64,000 nt of DNA from Septoria linicola (taxonomy: Eukaryota > Ascomycota > Dothideomycetes > Mycosphaerellales > Mycosphaerellaceae): the NCBI GenBank assembly GCA_024114885.1, contig CP099422.1, positions 2,790,001-2,854,000 of the forward strand. Direction: 5' to 3'. The position numbers and the translations under genes were made by a program. The notes under the pieces were generated by a model. It ran no database searches. It was not told where the DNA came from and saw nothing but the letters and a program-made list of their open reading frames with translations. Shown here one piece after another: positions 43,932-56,352 of the stretch (position 1 is the stretch's first letter; the number at the start of each line of letters is the position of its first letter).

Positions 43932-44558
43932 TCCTAGTTACTAAGGATTCTTAGTTAGTAAAAATATTCTTCTACTAACTCTAGGTATCTAAGCTCTTTT
44001 AAAAAAGTACTAAGGAACTATAACTATTTTATATATACTCCTATAGCTATATATTTAGCTTCTATTATAGATATAGCTATAGATTTCTACTTTTTACTTA
44101 TCTAGGAGATTAGTATACTATAAAGAAAGAAGATATATCTAAGAATTAAGACTCTATTAGTCTTATCTATTATATAGTTAGAGTCTATATATCTAGTAAG
44201 ATAGCCTTAACTATTCCTTAAGTATCTTAGACTAAAGTCTAGGTTTAATCTTAGGTATCTAGTTAGCTTCTTTAGAGCCTTTATATATCTTACTATTAGA
44301 TTACTAATATAGGAGCTTAATCTTCTAAGAGTAAATAAGATATCTAGTCTTATAATAGTTATAAGCTATATCTATATTCTAATAATAGATTAGTACTCTT
44401 ATTTATTATATCTTTTATTATTTAGTCTAGTAGGCTTTAGACTTTTATAGCTATCTATTAGTAAAAGAGTTAGTAATATAATTTCTTAGCCTATTCCTAT
44501 CTTAGCTAGGTTCTCTTAGATATAGTACTTCTAGTTAAGTTTTAGCTAGTCTTACTAT
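43932..44558 (-). mobile_element. Copia B, right fragment
   Basis: This stretch starts with the TCCTA duplicate and aligns with 25588-26212 of Copia A, but carries independent transitions. It continues the Copia B fragment that ends at 24393. It breaks off abruptly after CTTACTAT at 44558, where LTR sequence of the Gypsy 2 family begins. No continuation of Copia B was found further right in the window. Confidence 0.82.
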
Positions 44559-45179
44559 TATAACGTAGTAGGCGTCTCTATACCTAGTAGATAGGCCTAT
44601 AGTAGCTACTACTACCTAGGCGTATAAGAGCGATTTTCGAGCTTACTATAGAGGTTATAGACTATTATCCTTTATACTACTACTACTAAGGTTAGAGAGG
44701 ACTACTTAGGTTACTACTTAGCGAAAAAATAATATAGTATTATTTAACTACTTATTCTACTTCCTACCTATTCTCTACTAGCGCTACTACTACGCGATCC
44801 TAATAGGCTTATAGCCTATACGGCCTACTATAGCTACTAATATATACCTCTACGACGACGCGCTATAGGTACGCTACTAATCTACCTACTATACCTACTA
44901 CTAACTACTATATAGAGCTATCGCCCGACTCTAGCTCTACGACCTACGTATAGACTTATATACTACTACTTCTAGGTTAGTTATAGGTTTATATACTATA
45001 TAAGAAGCCGAAGGTAGAGCTACTATACGTCTTATAAGGAACTAGAAGTCGCGCTATATTACGTATAATACGTCTAAGGTAACGTAGCCTTAGCGTAAGA
45101 ACTTATTATATAGAAAGATATAGTACTATAAGGATTATAAGTAGAATAAAGAAACGCCTTAGGAACTACTATAGTACTA
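44559..45179 (-). repeat. Inverted LTR copy of the Gypsy 2 family (about 621 bp)
   Basis: The reverse complement of this segment matches the repeat at 55842-56306 and the partial direct copy at 45184-45625. It is the fullest LTR copy in the window and begins TATAACGTAG at the break in Copia B. Strand is given relative to the other two copies. Confidence 0.8.
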
Positions 45180-45183
45180 GTAC

Positions 45184-45625
45184 TATAGTACGTAAACCTA
45201 TAACTAACCTAGAGGTAGTAGTATATAAGTCTATACGTAGGTCGTAGAGCTAGAGTCGGGCGATAGCTCTACGTAGTAGTTAGTAGTAGGTATAGTAGGT
45301 AGATTAGTAGCGTGCCTACGACGCGTCGTCGTAGAGGTATATATCGGTAGCTATAGTAGGTAGTATAGGCTATAAGCCTATTAGGATCGCGTAGTAGTAG
45401 CGCTAGTAGAGGATAGGTAGGAAGTAGAATAAGTAGTTAAATAATACTATATTATATAATCGCTAAGTAGTAACCTAAGTAGTCCTCTCTAACCTTAGTA
45501 GTAGTAGTATAAAGGATAATAGTCTATAACCTTTATAGTAAGCTCGAAAATCGTCTTTATACGTATAGGTAGTAGTAGCTACTATAGGCTCGCCTACTAG
45601 GTATAGAGACGTCTACTACGTTATA
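45184..45625 (+). repeat. Partial LTR of Gypsy 2, facing the inverted copy
   Basis: This is a direct repeat of the right-hand LTR (from TATAGTACGTAAACC onward) that lacks the first 190 or so bases of the unit. It extends to the LTR end ...ACGTTATA. Together with 44559-45179 it makes an inverted repeat of more than 430 bp per arm with a spacer of about 200 bp. Confidence 0.8.
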
Positions 45626-45699
45626 TCCTTCTCTCTATAGAAGTCTCGCTAGAGATATTAAAAACAATAGTATAGAGTATTATAGAAACAAGTTATTAT

Positions 45700-48450
45700 C
45701 TCTTCTAAACTCCTCTCTATACCTCTATATCTCTATACTTTACTAGTTCTTATATTACTCTATTAGGCTCCTAGGAGCTAGATAGAATCTATATCTAGCT
45801 ACCTAGTTATTATCGGCCTACTCGAAGAGCTCTCCTATATCGGTAGTAGTAGAGAAGTTAGCTACTAGTCGCTTTATAAAATCCTTATTATTAGTATAGA
45901 AGCTAGTCTCTAGGAATATTATAGTCTCTAGGTCTTTAATACGAGCTATAAGGACGTAATAGTTACCTAGCGTAGTCTTATAGTAGGCCTCTAAATAGGT
46001 ATAGAATACGTTAGTATAGTAGGTAATCTAGCCTATAGTATCGAAAACTACTATAGGATCGTCCTAGCGTCGTATACCTATAAGGGCCTAACTAAGATAT
46101 ATAGCTAGTATTAACTTATCTGAAGTAGAGAAGTAGTAGAGAATTACTCTATAGCGGTTAGAGTAGCTAGATAGCGAGGTATACCTAGGTATAAGGTCGT
46201 AGTAAGCGTCTCGTAGCTAAGAGTACGTACTAGAAGCTTCTCTAATCTCGAGGCGGTTAGTATCTAGGTCTATCTTATAAAACTAAGATAGGATAGTTAT
46301 CTACTTATCGACCTTGTTTTCCTTAGAACTATATAGTAGTATAGAGAACGATACTCTAGCCTCTTCTTACTTTACTAGTACTATAGACTATCTCCTAGTA
46401 TATTCCTAGGTAGGACTTAGTAGATTAATATCTTTCTTCTATATATATTACTCTTTAATATCCTCTACGAAGCCTTTACTAAGTAATCCTCTATCTCCTA
46501 GTCTCTCTATCTATACTATAAAAACTCGTTAGTAGTATAGACCTTTAACTAATTTAGTATAATTAGTATAGGTCTTATTTATAAAAGAAACTATACTCTA
46601 AACTTATAATATACCGTAGCCTCTAGCTATATCTATAATACTAAGGTCGATATACTAGAAACTCTTATAAGACTAATCGGACCTACTCTTAGTTAGTAGG
46701 TAGGTATACTTAGTATAGTATAGGTAGGAAACTAGGTTCGTAGCGTAATCTAGCTAGTAGTAGATATATATTATCTAGTATATAGGGTCCTAGCGAATTA
46801 ACTACTAAATACTATTATAGAACATATTCCTATACTAGCCTATATTACGATTACTACTAATCTTACGTAGGTACTAGTCGTATATAGTAAACTCCTTACT
46901 AATTAGGTCCTTAACTAGCTCTAGCTAACTAAATAAGTCGTATATAACCGTACCTTCTCTAAAGTATACCTCTAGTACTAGCTTTAGTAGCTTACTCTTA
47001 TCTATAATATAGGTAACTAGATTAGTATAGGTAAAGTATCTAGGTAGGTTATTAAATCTCGTTCCTTTAGTAGCTATATAACGTAGAGTACTTAGAGTAT
47101 CGCTAGAGTAGGCCGCTTAGCGTTACGCTAAAAACTAATTTAGGTACTCTACTTAGAGTTTAACTAAATCCTAGATACGTATATAGAGTCTAAATCTCCG
47201 AAATAGCGTCGGTTAGTCGACCTTACTATTCTTAAGGCTAAACGCCTCTCTAGTAGTATTTCGTAGGTACTAGAAGTATAGACTATACTTGTTTAGGTTA
47301 ACGTCCTTTAAACTATACTCTTTAACTTTTATAGCGATAGGCGCTTCGAAGATTTATATCTTTAAGCCCTAGGTATTAACGATAGCGTAGAGTAGTCGGT
47401 TTTGTCTAATATTATAGTAGTTATAAGAGTAAGAGCTACTACTAAGTAGGAAAGATAGGCTCGAGTCGCTAATCTTACTTAGGCGCGAGTTAACGCTAGA
47501 GGTTTAGTAGCTTCTAATAGATATAGAAGTAGACGCGCCGCTTCCTATAGTTAAGTAGCGCTAATTTCTAGTTAGGCCTCTAGAGCTAGATAGATCTATA
47601 AGAGTAGTAGTAGCTTTCTTAGCGTCTTCTTAGATCTTAGTAGCTACTCTTATAACTCGAGGTAATACTACTACTAAAGAAGAGGCTCTCTCTCTACCTA
47701 AGAGCCTATCCGTAGCTAGTAGAGGTATCTTAATAAGCTAGATAATCCTATCCTTAAACTATAGATTACGCTTCTTTATTAACTACTTTACTTTATTACC
47801 TAAGGTATTAATCTACTAAACCTTCTCGCGTTCTTCTATACTCTTTAGCTTAACGAAATCTAAGTCGATAAGGTAGTATTCCTTTAAGCGATTATTAGCT
47901 AGGTTAAGGAGGCGCTAAAGGATAGCTTTAGCGAGTAGGTACGTAGTAGTATCTACGTTAAGCTTATTTATAGTAGCGCTACCTATATAGACTAAGAAGT
48001 TCTTTACTATCTTTAGATAATTCTTAAGGTAGAGATAAATAGTTTTACTATTTCTATATCTTATACTCTACTCCGTCTTAATACGAGCGAAGGCGTAGTT
48101 AATTACTTATTAATCCTTTACTCTCTACTATATAGCGTTCTTAAAACCTAGGTTTAACTACTTTAACTCCTTATCTAAGGACTTCTTATTAATCTTCTTA
48201 ATTCCCTCCTAGAGTAGACGCGCTATATTATATAGCCTAGAGAAGGCCTAGTCGTAGTAATTAATAATCTCTATCGCTACTATATACCTCTCTACGTTAT
48301 CTTTAATTATAGCTATACTAGCGATAACGTCCTTAGTTCGTATAGTATTCTAGATAATATTTCTCGCTTAAATAGAGAGGCTATTTAGGCTATTTAGGTT
48401 AACGTTACCTAGTACCGATATAGTATAGGTACTAGTACGTTTACGCCTAG
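45700..48450 (-). pseudogene. Gypsy 2 region downstream of pol, extra decayed ORF
   Basis: The minus strand reads as coding-like patches broken mostly by TAG/TAA, e.g. LANNRLKEYYLIDLDFVKL near 47.9 kb, RERASSLVVVLPRVIRVATK near 47.68 kb and ATKGTRFNNLPRYFTYTNL near 47.05 kb. Upstream of it lies an AT-rich, GTAAA-rich stretch (48.6-48.9 kb) with TATATAA on the minus strand near 48.84 kb that may have been a promoter. No domain is recognised. It could be part of Gypsy 2 or a separate inserted element. Confidence 0.45.
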
Positions 48451-48659
48451 TAAATCGACTCGAGATAGTAGAAGTAGAAGAGGGTTATTAGTAGTACTAA
48501 TAACTATTAGTAGGTAGTAGTAAGAAGTTAAGATTAAGAAGAAGGTAGAGAGGTAGCTAGTTACTTAAGTATCTAGTCCTATAGAGTAAATAAAGGTTCT
48601 AGAGAGTAGTAGGGTTAATAGAAAGTAAATCGCGACTAGAGTAAATAGGTAATAATAGT

Positions 48660-48770
48660 AAGTAATATAAGATAGGTAAATATAAAGTAAACTAGTAAAG
48701 TAAACTAGTAAATACTTCGTAAAGTAAAGTAAAAAAGTAAAGTAAAGTAATCTACGAGGAAGGCGCGTAT
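48660..48770. repeat. Short GTAAA-type simple repeat
   Basis: Imperfect runs of GTAAA/GTAAACTA between the pol tail and the downstream minus-strand ORF of Gypsy 2. Non-coding in appearance. Confidence 0.6.
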
Positions 48771-48879
48771 TATAAGTAAAATAAAGGAAATTAATAAAGG
48801 AAACTATATATCTACGACGACTAGAAGTAGTAAGAGAGTTATATATAACCCTTCCTCCTCTTATTCTTTCTTCCCTTTT

Positions 48880-51800
48880 TTAAAATAGTTAAGTAGTATC
48901 TAGATCGTAGCCTAACTAGGCTAGTTAATCGTCTATATTATCGTCCTTACTACTATCTAGCGTAGCTAAGGCTCGATATCTAAGTATATCTTTTAAAGAT
49001 TCCTTATTATACGACGTAGGTAATACTATACTATTAAGATCTTCTAAGATATAGGAAGTAGTACCTTCCTTATACTCTAAGACTCTATATAGCTCTCGCT
49101 ACTAGAAGGTAAGCTTGTCCGATTACGATATCTTAAGATCGTCTTAGTAGATTATAACTAACTATTTTTTAGTAAACTTAGCGTAATCTACGTACCTAGA
49201 ATTATCGTAGTAGTCCTTAGCTTCTTCTTAGATACGCGTCTACTACTCCGAGATATTAGTCTCTATATCCTATATAGCCTTAAGTACTTTAGCCTAAAGA
49301 GTAATTAGCTCCTTATACGTACGAACCGATCTCTAATCCTTAACTCTAAAGGTATAGTATTCTAACTCGATAGGTAGTACTACCTCTCTACTAATTATTA
49401 GCTTAGTAGAGGTCTCGCTAGTACTACTATTATAAGTAGTACGCTCTACCTATAGTATAGCTAGAAGGTATAGTACCTAAGCCTATAAACTACTCTTAGA
49501 TAACTTAGATAGGGTAGATAGGATAGTCTTATATCCTACCTCTATAATAGTAGCGCTCTATAGTTAGTAGATAGAAATCCTCGACCTCTTTACGCTATAT
49601 ATAGTAAGAAGCGTAGAAACCGCTATACTATTATTAATATTAGTATTATCTAGTATAATCTTAAATAGAGCGCTCTATTAGTAGTATATATTCTTCTAAA
49701 GAAAGTTAGTAATCTACTTCGTAGATATCTTCTTAGTAGTACTATCCTCTCGCGTAGTATAATAGTAGATCTTAGCCTCTAGCTATTATAATACCTCTTC
49801 TCTAGTAATAATTAAGGACCTACGCTTATCGATATAGATACTATCTATATACTAGCGCTCTTCTATAGTTTAGACTTATACCTCTACTATAGAGCTAGGT
49901 CGAGGTATACTATTCCTTAGATTATAGTCCTCGTACTAGTAGAAATATATAGTATATTATATATATATACTATCTTACTAGTACTTCGACCTAAGGATAT
50001 AGTATATAGAATTAGCGTTCCTATAACTACTAGACCTATAGATCTCCTTAACGATTAGTTTCTATATCGTATCGTCTTTAATAACTCTCTACTAAGAGGC
50101 CTATCTATATAGTTACTAGTATAGCTTCTTATCGATAACTAAGAACTTCCTAGCTATCTTACTAAAGTAGTAGTATTCCGACTTAGATATATAATTCGAG
50201 CGTCTTCTACGAAGTAGGATAAAGGCGACGGCCTTAGCCTAGTACTTCTATACGCCTAGGTCGCTATTAATATCCTTCTAGAAGATAGAATCGATATTAT
50301 CTCTATTAGGCCTCTAGAGCTAGATAGAAATCCTAGACGTATATACTTAGAAGAAGGCCTTATCTATAAGGGCTTCTTTATCCTCGTCTTCTATAACCTT
50401 ATCCTTAGTACTAGCTAGCTTTCTAGATAGCGTATTAGGACTAGTATACCTCCTACCTAGAACGTATCTAACTTTAAATATAAAGAGTCGGATCTATACG
50501 ATCTATTACGTAACTATAGTATTAGGTAAATCTAAAGCTTCTTTATTAAGCTAGTAAACGAGCGTGTTAGTATCTACTTTAAGAATAAAATATATCCTAA
50601 ATAGCTAAGGCTTTAACTTAGTAAGCGCTTTCTTAACTCTAAGATATTCCTTCTTATTAGCGCTATACCCTTCCTAGGCGGTATTCTACGTACTACTCTT
50701 ATACCTAGCTAGGTATCTTTGTCTATTAACTATCTATATAAGAATCGCTCTCTATCTGATCTTACTAGTATCTATAGCTACGATAATCTCGCTAGCTACT
50801 TTATCGTAATTAATAGCTACTAAGATAGGAGCCTAGATTAGATAATAGACGTAGGTCTACTTCGCCTTCTTATAAATAGGCGTCTAGACGAATTCCTCGT
50901 CTTTCTTTATAAGCCTATATAGTAGGATCGTTATAGTAGTAAAACCTAGGATCTAAATATAGAAGTAGATAACTATACTAACGAAAACCCTTACTTCCTT
51001 CTACTTAGTTAGCGTTAGCTAGTTAACTAGATTAGCTACTCGTATAGTATCTAGATAGCGCTCTATAGTATCGGTAACGTATCCTACTACCTTAATCCTT
51101 AGTATTAGAATTTATAACTTCTTAACTATAATAGTTATACCTATACGCTTAATATCTACGATTACTATATTAAGGTTAACGATATACTCTATAATATATC
51201 TATAGAGGCCTAGTTCTAACTCCTTATTATTATAAGTAGTCCTTAGACTCTTAACTCTAAAATTATTAAGGAATAGTAGTACTCTATAGAATAGGTAATT
51301 AAATAGTATATAGTTAACTATATAGATAAACTAGGTAATAGAATTAGTCGCCTCTTATAGAATAGTAGTTATCTAAAGTAATCTAAAGGCGTAGTCGAAT
51401 CTAGTAAGATCCTTACTCTCTAGATCTAATAGAACTTAGTTATAGCTAGAGAAGATATTAAGTATACTAGCTACCTAGTAACTAGTAAAATACTTAGAAA
51501 ATAAGTCTATATTAGGAGGTAGGTAAGTATCTCTAATCGTAACCTTATTAATTAACTACGTATCGTTAATTAGACGATACGAACCTATATCCTTCTTAGC
51601 GACTAGAAAGTATAGATTATAATAGGCTCTATAGCTAAACTTAAGAGTTCCTATATCTAGACGCTTCTATAGTATTTACTCTACTATAGTACGAAGAGAT
51701 AAGTTTAAGTAGAATCCTAGGTATTACTATAGTATATACTCTACTATATAGATTATATAAGGAGGCGCTACCTCTAGATAGACTTACTCGAGATAAGCGA

Positions 51801-53500
51801 ACCTAGTTACTAGTACTACTTCTTAGTTAAAGAGTATCTCCTCTAGTATCTAGCGCTCTCTAGGTTATAGTTCTATACTAGTAGTAACGTCTACTATTAC
51901 TTCTAGAGTTAACCTACTCGCCTTTAGTAGGTTAGAGAACTTCTTAATAAGGTACTTACTATCGAATAGCCTTATACCTAGTAGTAGTTTACTTTCCTAC
52001 GCTAGCTACGCCTACTTCTAATAATAGTTACTACTAGCGCTACTACTATCTATCTAATTTACGCTTAGGTCTATAGGCTTGACCTTGTTTACCTTATACT
52101 TATATATAGTAAAGGCCTAAACCTTTAAATAGAGATTCTATAGATAATAGTATATAGAAGTATAATATATCCTAATATAGCTAGCCTATCTATTATACTC
52201 TACTACTATAAGGATCGTATCGTCTAAAAGGTTATCGCCTCCGTCCTCGATCGTAGTAGATAACTAATCGTCGCTCTAGGTATTAAGATTTTAGTCTAGC
52301 CTTAAAGGCTAGATAGAATCAAGACGTCCTATTAGGCCTAGTCTTCCTATTCCTACTAGAGCTACGTAGTAGGCGGATATCGTAGTAGCTAGCTCGAGTC
52401 TACCTACTATTTTAAAGCGCTACCTTTACTAAGAAACTTATCGATAGTCTAGTATCTTTAGGTCTCGACTATATCTATAAAAGTAACTAACTCGCTATTT
52501 CTATAATAGATAGTACTCTTCTAAGTACTATCGTCGTAGTTCTTAGACTATAGGCGGACCTTTATCGCCTACGCTCTACTTAAGAGGACTAGTACTAGTT
52601 CGGCGTCCTTAGAAGGTACTAAGATAAAGACTAGTATAACGTATTTAACGCTAAAAACGTTAACGTTTATTTTCTTATAGATACCTACTATCTAGGCTAG
52701 ACCTCCTATAGTAGATAGATTAATCTCTAGAATATCTATCTAGATAGCTAATCTATATCTTCTAGCTACTACTCGGTCTATTATAGTAGACTTAGTACCT
52801 TTATCGATTAAGCCGTCCTTAGTACTAAGCTTACTATTTAACTAAATATCTACCTAGATTAGAAGTACTATAAGGACGTCTCGAGTAACGCTAGATAGGT
52901 CGACTACTACTAATTACTTATATAGTTCCTCTTATAGATTAGCCTTACTAGTATATACTATAATACCTCTATTAATAGTAACTATATTATACCTCGCGTA
53001 AGGTTTATACTAGCCTTTAGATACTAATTCTCTAAGAAGAGAATATACTCGGTATAGTAGTAACCTCTATCTCTATATTTTAGTAGGTAGCCTATTATTA
53101 AATTATTAGCTAAGCTCTATACTAGCTATATAGATATCTATAGTTTAGCGAGTAAGAGCTTCCTATAACTCGTCGTTATCTATATAGATAGAAGTCTATA
53201 GTTCTTTAAGTAATAGCTTAATACCTCTAAGTATAATATACTTAGTAAGCGTAATAAGAAATAAGATCTATAGTAGACGACGTAGTAGCTTTATCTCTAG
53301 CTTCTAAGCTCTTAGAGCTATATCGTCCTCTACGTATACCTTAGACCTTACCTAGTTATCTAGCCTCTATTTCTTAGAAGCTTTCTTCGCCTTACGAATA
53401 GGAGGCGCGACTAGAGTAGGTTCTTTATCTTCTATATCCTCGTTAATATAGTCGATAGTACTATCTTCTAATATCTAAGACCTAGTAGTATCTTACTACT
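48880..53500 (-). pseudogene. Gypsy 2 pol (decayed)
   Basis: The minus strand carries RT motifs (YRLIND near 51.58 kb; L*EATNSIT near 51.34 kb, from LPQGATNS) and the pol tail ending near 48.88 kb. RNase H and integrase should lie between about 51.0 and 49.2 kb from order alone; I did not pin their catalytic residues. Boundaries are approximate. Confidence 0.7.
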
Positions 53501-55841
53501 ACTAATCCTCTTCGTTTACTCTATCGACTAAGTCGTCGTATATATCCTTAAGCCTTTCCTTACGAATACTATACCTAGTCGGCCTATAGGTATACGTAGT
53601 ATTACGCTAAGCCTAAATTCTTTCTTTAAGTACCTTCTCTTAAGACTTCTAAATTATAGGTACTAGCGCTCGCTTCTTAGCCTTCTTAGCCTTACTCTTA
53701 CTAATCTACGCCGCGTTAGTATAGATAGGCGCGTTCTTATCTTCTAAATCTTTAACCCTAGTATATCTCCTATTAAGGTCCTACTCTATAAAGTATACTT
53801 TAGGCCTAGGAATACTAATAATCTATATAGATCGCGCGTAGTTAACCTATACGACCTTTAGCGTATCTATCTAGGTAGTCGGGCTCTTAGAGCTAGATAG
53901 CTTTAATAGTACTACGAGCGTATTCTAGTAATCTAAGATACCGCGAGGCGTCTAATCGAAGCTTTTCTTAATAGAACCTAGAACTACTTACGTTATATTA
54001 TAGTTAGTCTACTATTAACGCTACTTATCGCTTACTAGGTAGTCTAGGTACTCTATAGCCTAGCCTTCTATCCTATAAAGATATAACGCCTAGTTAATAT
54101 AGAAGATCTAAGGCGTTATCCTATCCTATTTTAGATACTAGATTATAATAACCTTACTATTCTTATCTATAACTATTAACCTCTTACTAATATTACGAGT
54201 TAACTATCTTTACGTAATTATATACTCGATTAATAAGTAGAAGTTAGCTATATAGCCTAATCTATAGTAGATATAGTAGCGACCTTTTATATACTTCGCG
54301 ACCTATAGCGAGATATACTCTAAGTACGCCTCGATCGTTATAGCCTACTATTACTACTAGTTACTATTGTCTTATATAGTAGGCGACATATATTACCTAG
54401 TAGATTAGATAGGCGTAAGAGCTAAGCTATACTCGCCCTTCTACTTTAGAAGTATTAGATTATTAATAGTTAACTTATTAAAGTTATAGACTAGGTCGTT
54501 ATTAGTCTATATTAGTCTAACTATAACTTCTATAGCTTCTATAGGTCGGCCTTCTATAATAGACTTCTATAAAGACTTAAGTTAACTATAGTTACGAGCC
54601 TACTCTATCTAGAAACTATCTTCTTTTTTAATAAGGTTCTTAGCTAACTTAAAGATCTTCTTAAATAGTTTATAGGTCTCTAGCTTATATAGATAGATCC
54701 TATACTTAGTATAGAGTTTCTTAGATATTACTACTAGTACTCTATTTAGTAAGAGCCTTAATCTCTTACGCTTACTTATATCTTCTAGATTAATAGAGTC
54801 TAAAGTAAGATAGAACTAGCGAAGGAACTCTTTTAAGTTATTACCTTCTACTTTCCTCTTTTAGTAGAGCTACTCTAGGTACTCTCTAGATCGAATAAGG
54901 TAGTAGGTATTACTCTTAATAAAGTAATTAAGAAAGGTAGTCTCGAATATCTTCTATAACTTATACTCTAAACGCTAAATCTCTAGACGTAGTATAATAT
55001 AGTAATTAATAATAAGGCGCTTAATAGTATCTTTATATAAAGGCTCCTAGAGACTATAGTACTTACTTATTAACTTAAACCGCTCTAGGAACTTAGTAGT
55101 ATTTTCTCTAGTAAAGTAGTAGTTTTAGTTAGTACCTAGTATAGGTAGCTTTAGTTTATTCGCTTCGAGGACTTACTATAAGAGAGAAGCGAACTCTAGC
55201 TAGGTACCTACTATAGGTTACTAAATAGGTTCTAACTAAGCTAGTTATCCTCGAGTATTAATATATCCTTCTACTAGAACGCTATCTATAGACTAGCTAT
55301 TTACTTTAGTATTATTAGAGATCTAGCCTTCTATAGAAGAGGATATAATAGGCTAGTTACTTTAGAAGTAGTAGCTTATAGTAAGTTAGGTAAGGTAGTA
55401 ATAGTCGTATTCGTCTATCTCTTCTATAGTTATAAAAATAAGTTACTCTTTTAGTCTATAAGTTAAAAGGATCTAAGGACTCGATATATAGCGCTCTAGC
55501 GCGCTTAATTCCTCGTTAAGCCTCTAGGAGCTAGACTATCTACGCTAGAGGCGTATATTAGGTAATTTTAACTAAGCTAGTAACCTTAACTATTTCTCTA
55601 ACTTTCTTAATATCCTCTATCCTAATATAGATATTAAGGATAAACCTTTTATAGCTCCTAGGAAATAGCTACTTTATAAGTAATCTATAGTAGCTCCTTC
55701 CTAGTCTATTAATAATTCTAATTCTCTTAGGTAATTTAGAGCCTAGCGCCTCTTCTTAGCTAGTTTTTTAGTATTAAACGTATACCTATATACGTTTATA
55801 GCCTATACTATATAGAGTCGGTCGTTACCTTCTCTATACGC

Positions 55842-56306
55842 TAGTACTATAGTAGTTCCTAAGGCGTTTCTTTATTCTACCTATAATCCTTATAGTACTA
55901 TATCTTCCTATATAATAAGTTCTTACGCTAAGGCTACGTTACCTTAGATATATTACGCGCGATATAGCGCGACTTCTAGTTCCTTATAAGGCGTATAGTA
56001 GCTCTATCTTTAACTTCTTATATAGTACGTAAACCTATAACTAACCTAGAGGTAGTAGTATATAAGTCTATACGTAGGTTATAGAGCTAGAGTTAAGTAA
56101 TAGCTCTATATAGTAGTTAGTAGTAGGTATAGTAGGTAGATTAGTAACGTACCTACGACGCGTCGTCGTAGAGATATACGTTAGTAGCTATAGTAGATAG
56201 TATAGACTATAAGCCTATTAGAATCGCGTAGTAGTAGCGCTAGTAGAGGATAGGTAGAAAGTAGAATAAGTAGTTAAATAATACTATATTATATAATCGC
56301 TAAGTA
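55842..56306 (+). repeat. Gypsy 2 right LTR, truncated (about 465 bp)
   Basis: It begins TAGTACTATAGTAG and matches the inverted copy at 44559-45179. It breaks off after ATCGCTAAGTA, losing the last 150 or so bases of the unit, where unrelated sequence begins (GAGGATATCTTCGGG). Orientation is given as for the copy at 45184. Confidence 0.8.
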
Positions 56307-56352
56307 TAGAGGATATCTTCGGGTTTAAGCTTAGATATTCCTACGTACTTCT

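Larger units (their letters stand above)
45184..56306 (-). mobile_element. Gypsy 2, about 11-kb LTR retrotransposon
   Basis: Flanked by partial LTRs at 45184-45625 and 55842-56306. On the minus strand it shows, from right to left, a gag-like frame near 54.8-55.1 kb (FTRENTTKFLERFKLISKYY), and reverse transcriptase with YFLVAKKDIGSYRLIND near 51.6 kb and L*EATNSIT near 51.34 kb. The tail of pol (ESLKDILRYRALATLDSS) lies near 48.98 kb. A further region of minus-strand coding character lies between pol and the left LTR (45.7-48.45 kb). All frames are broken by TAG/TAA. It differs in LTR and sequence from Gypsy 1. Confidence 0.82.
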
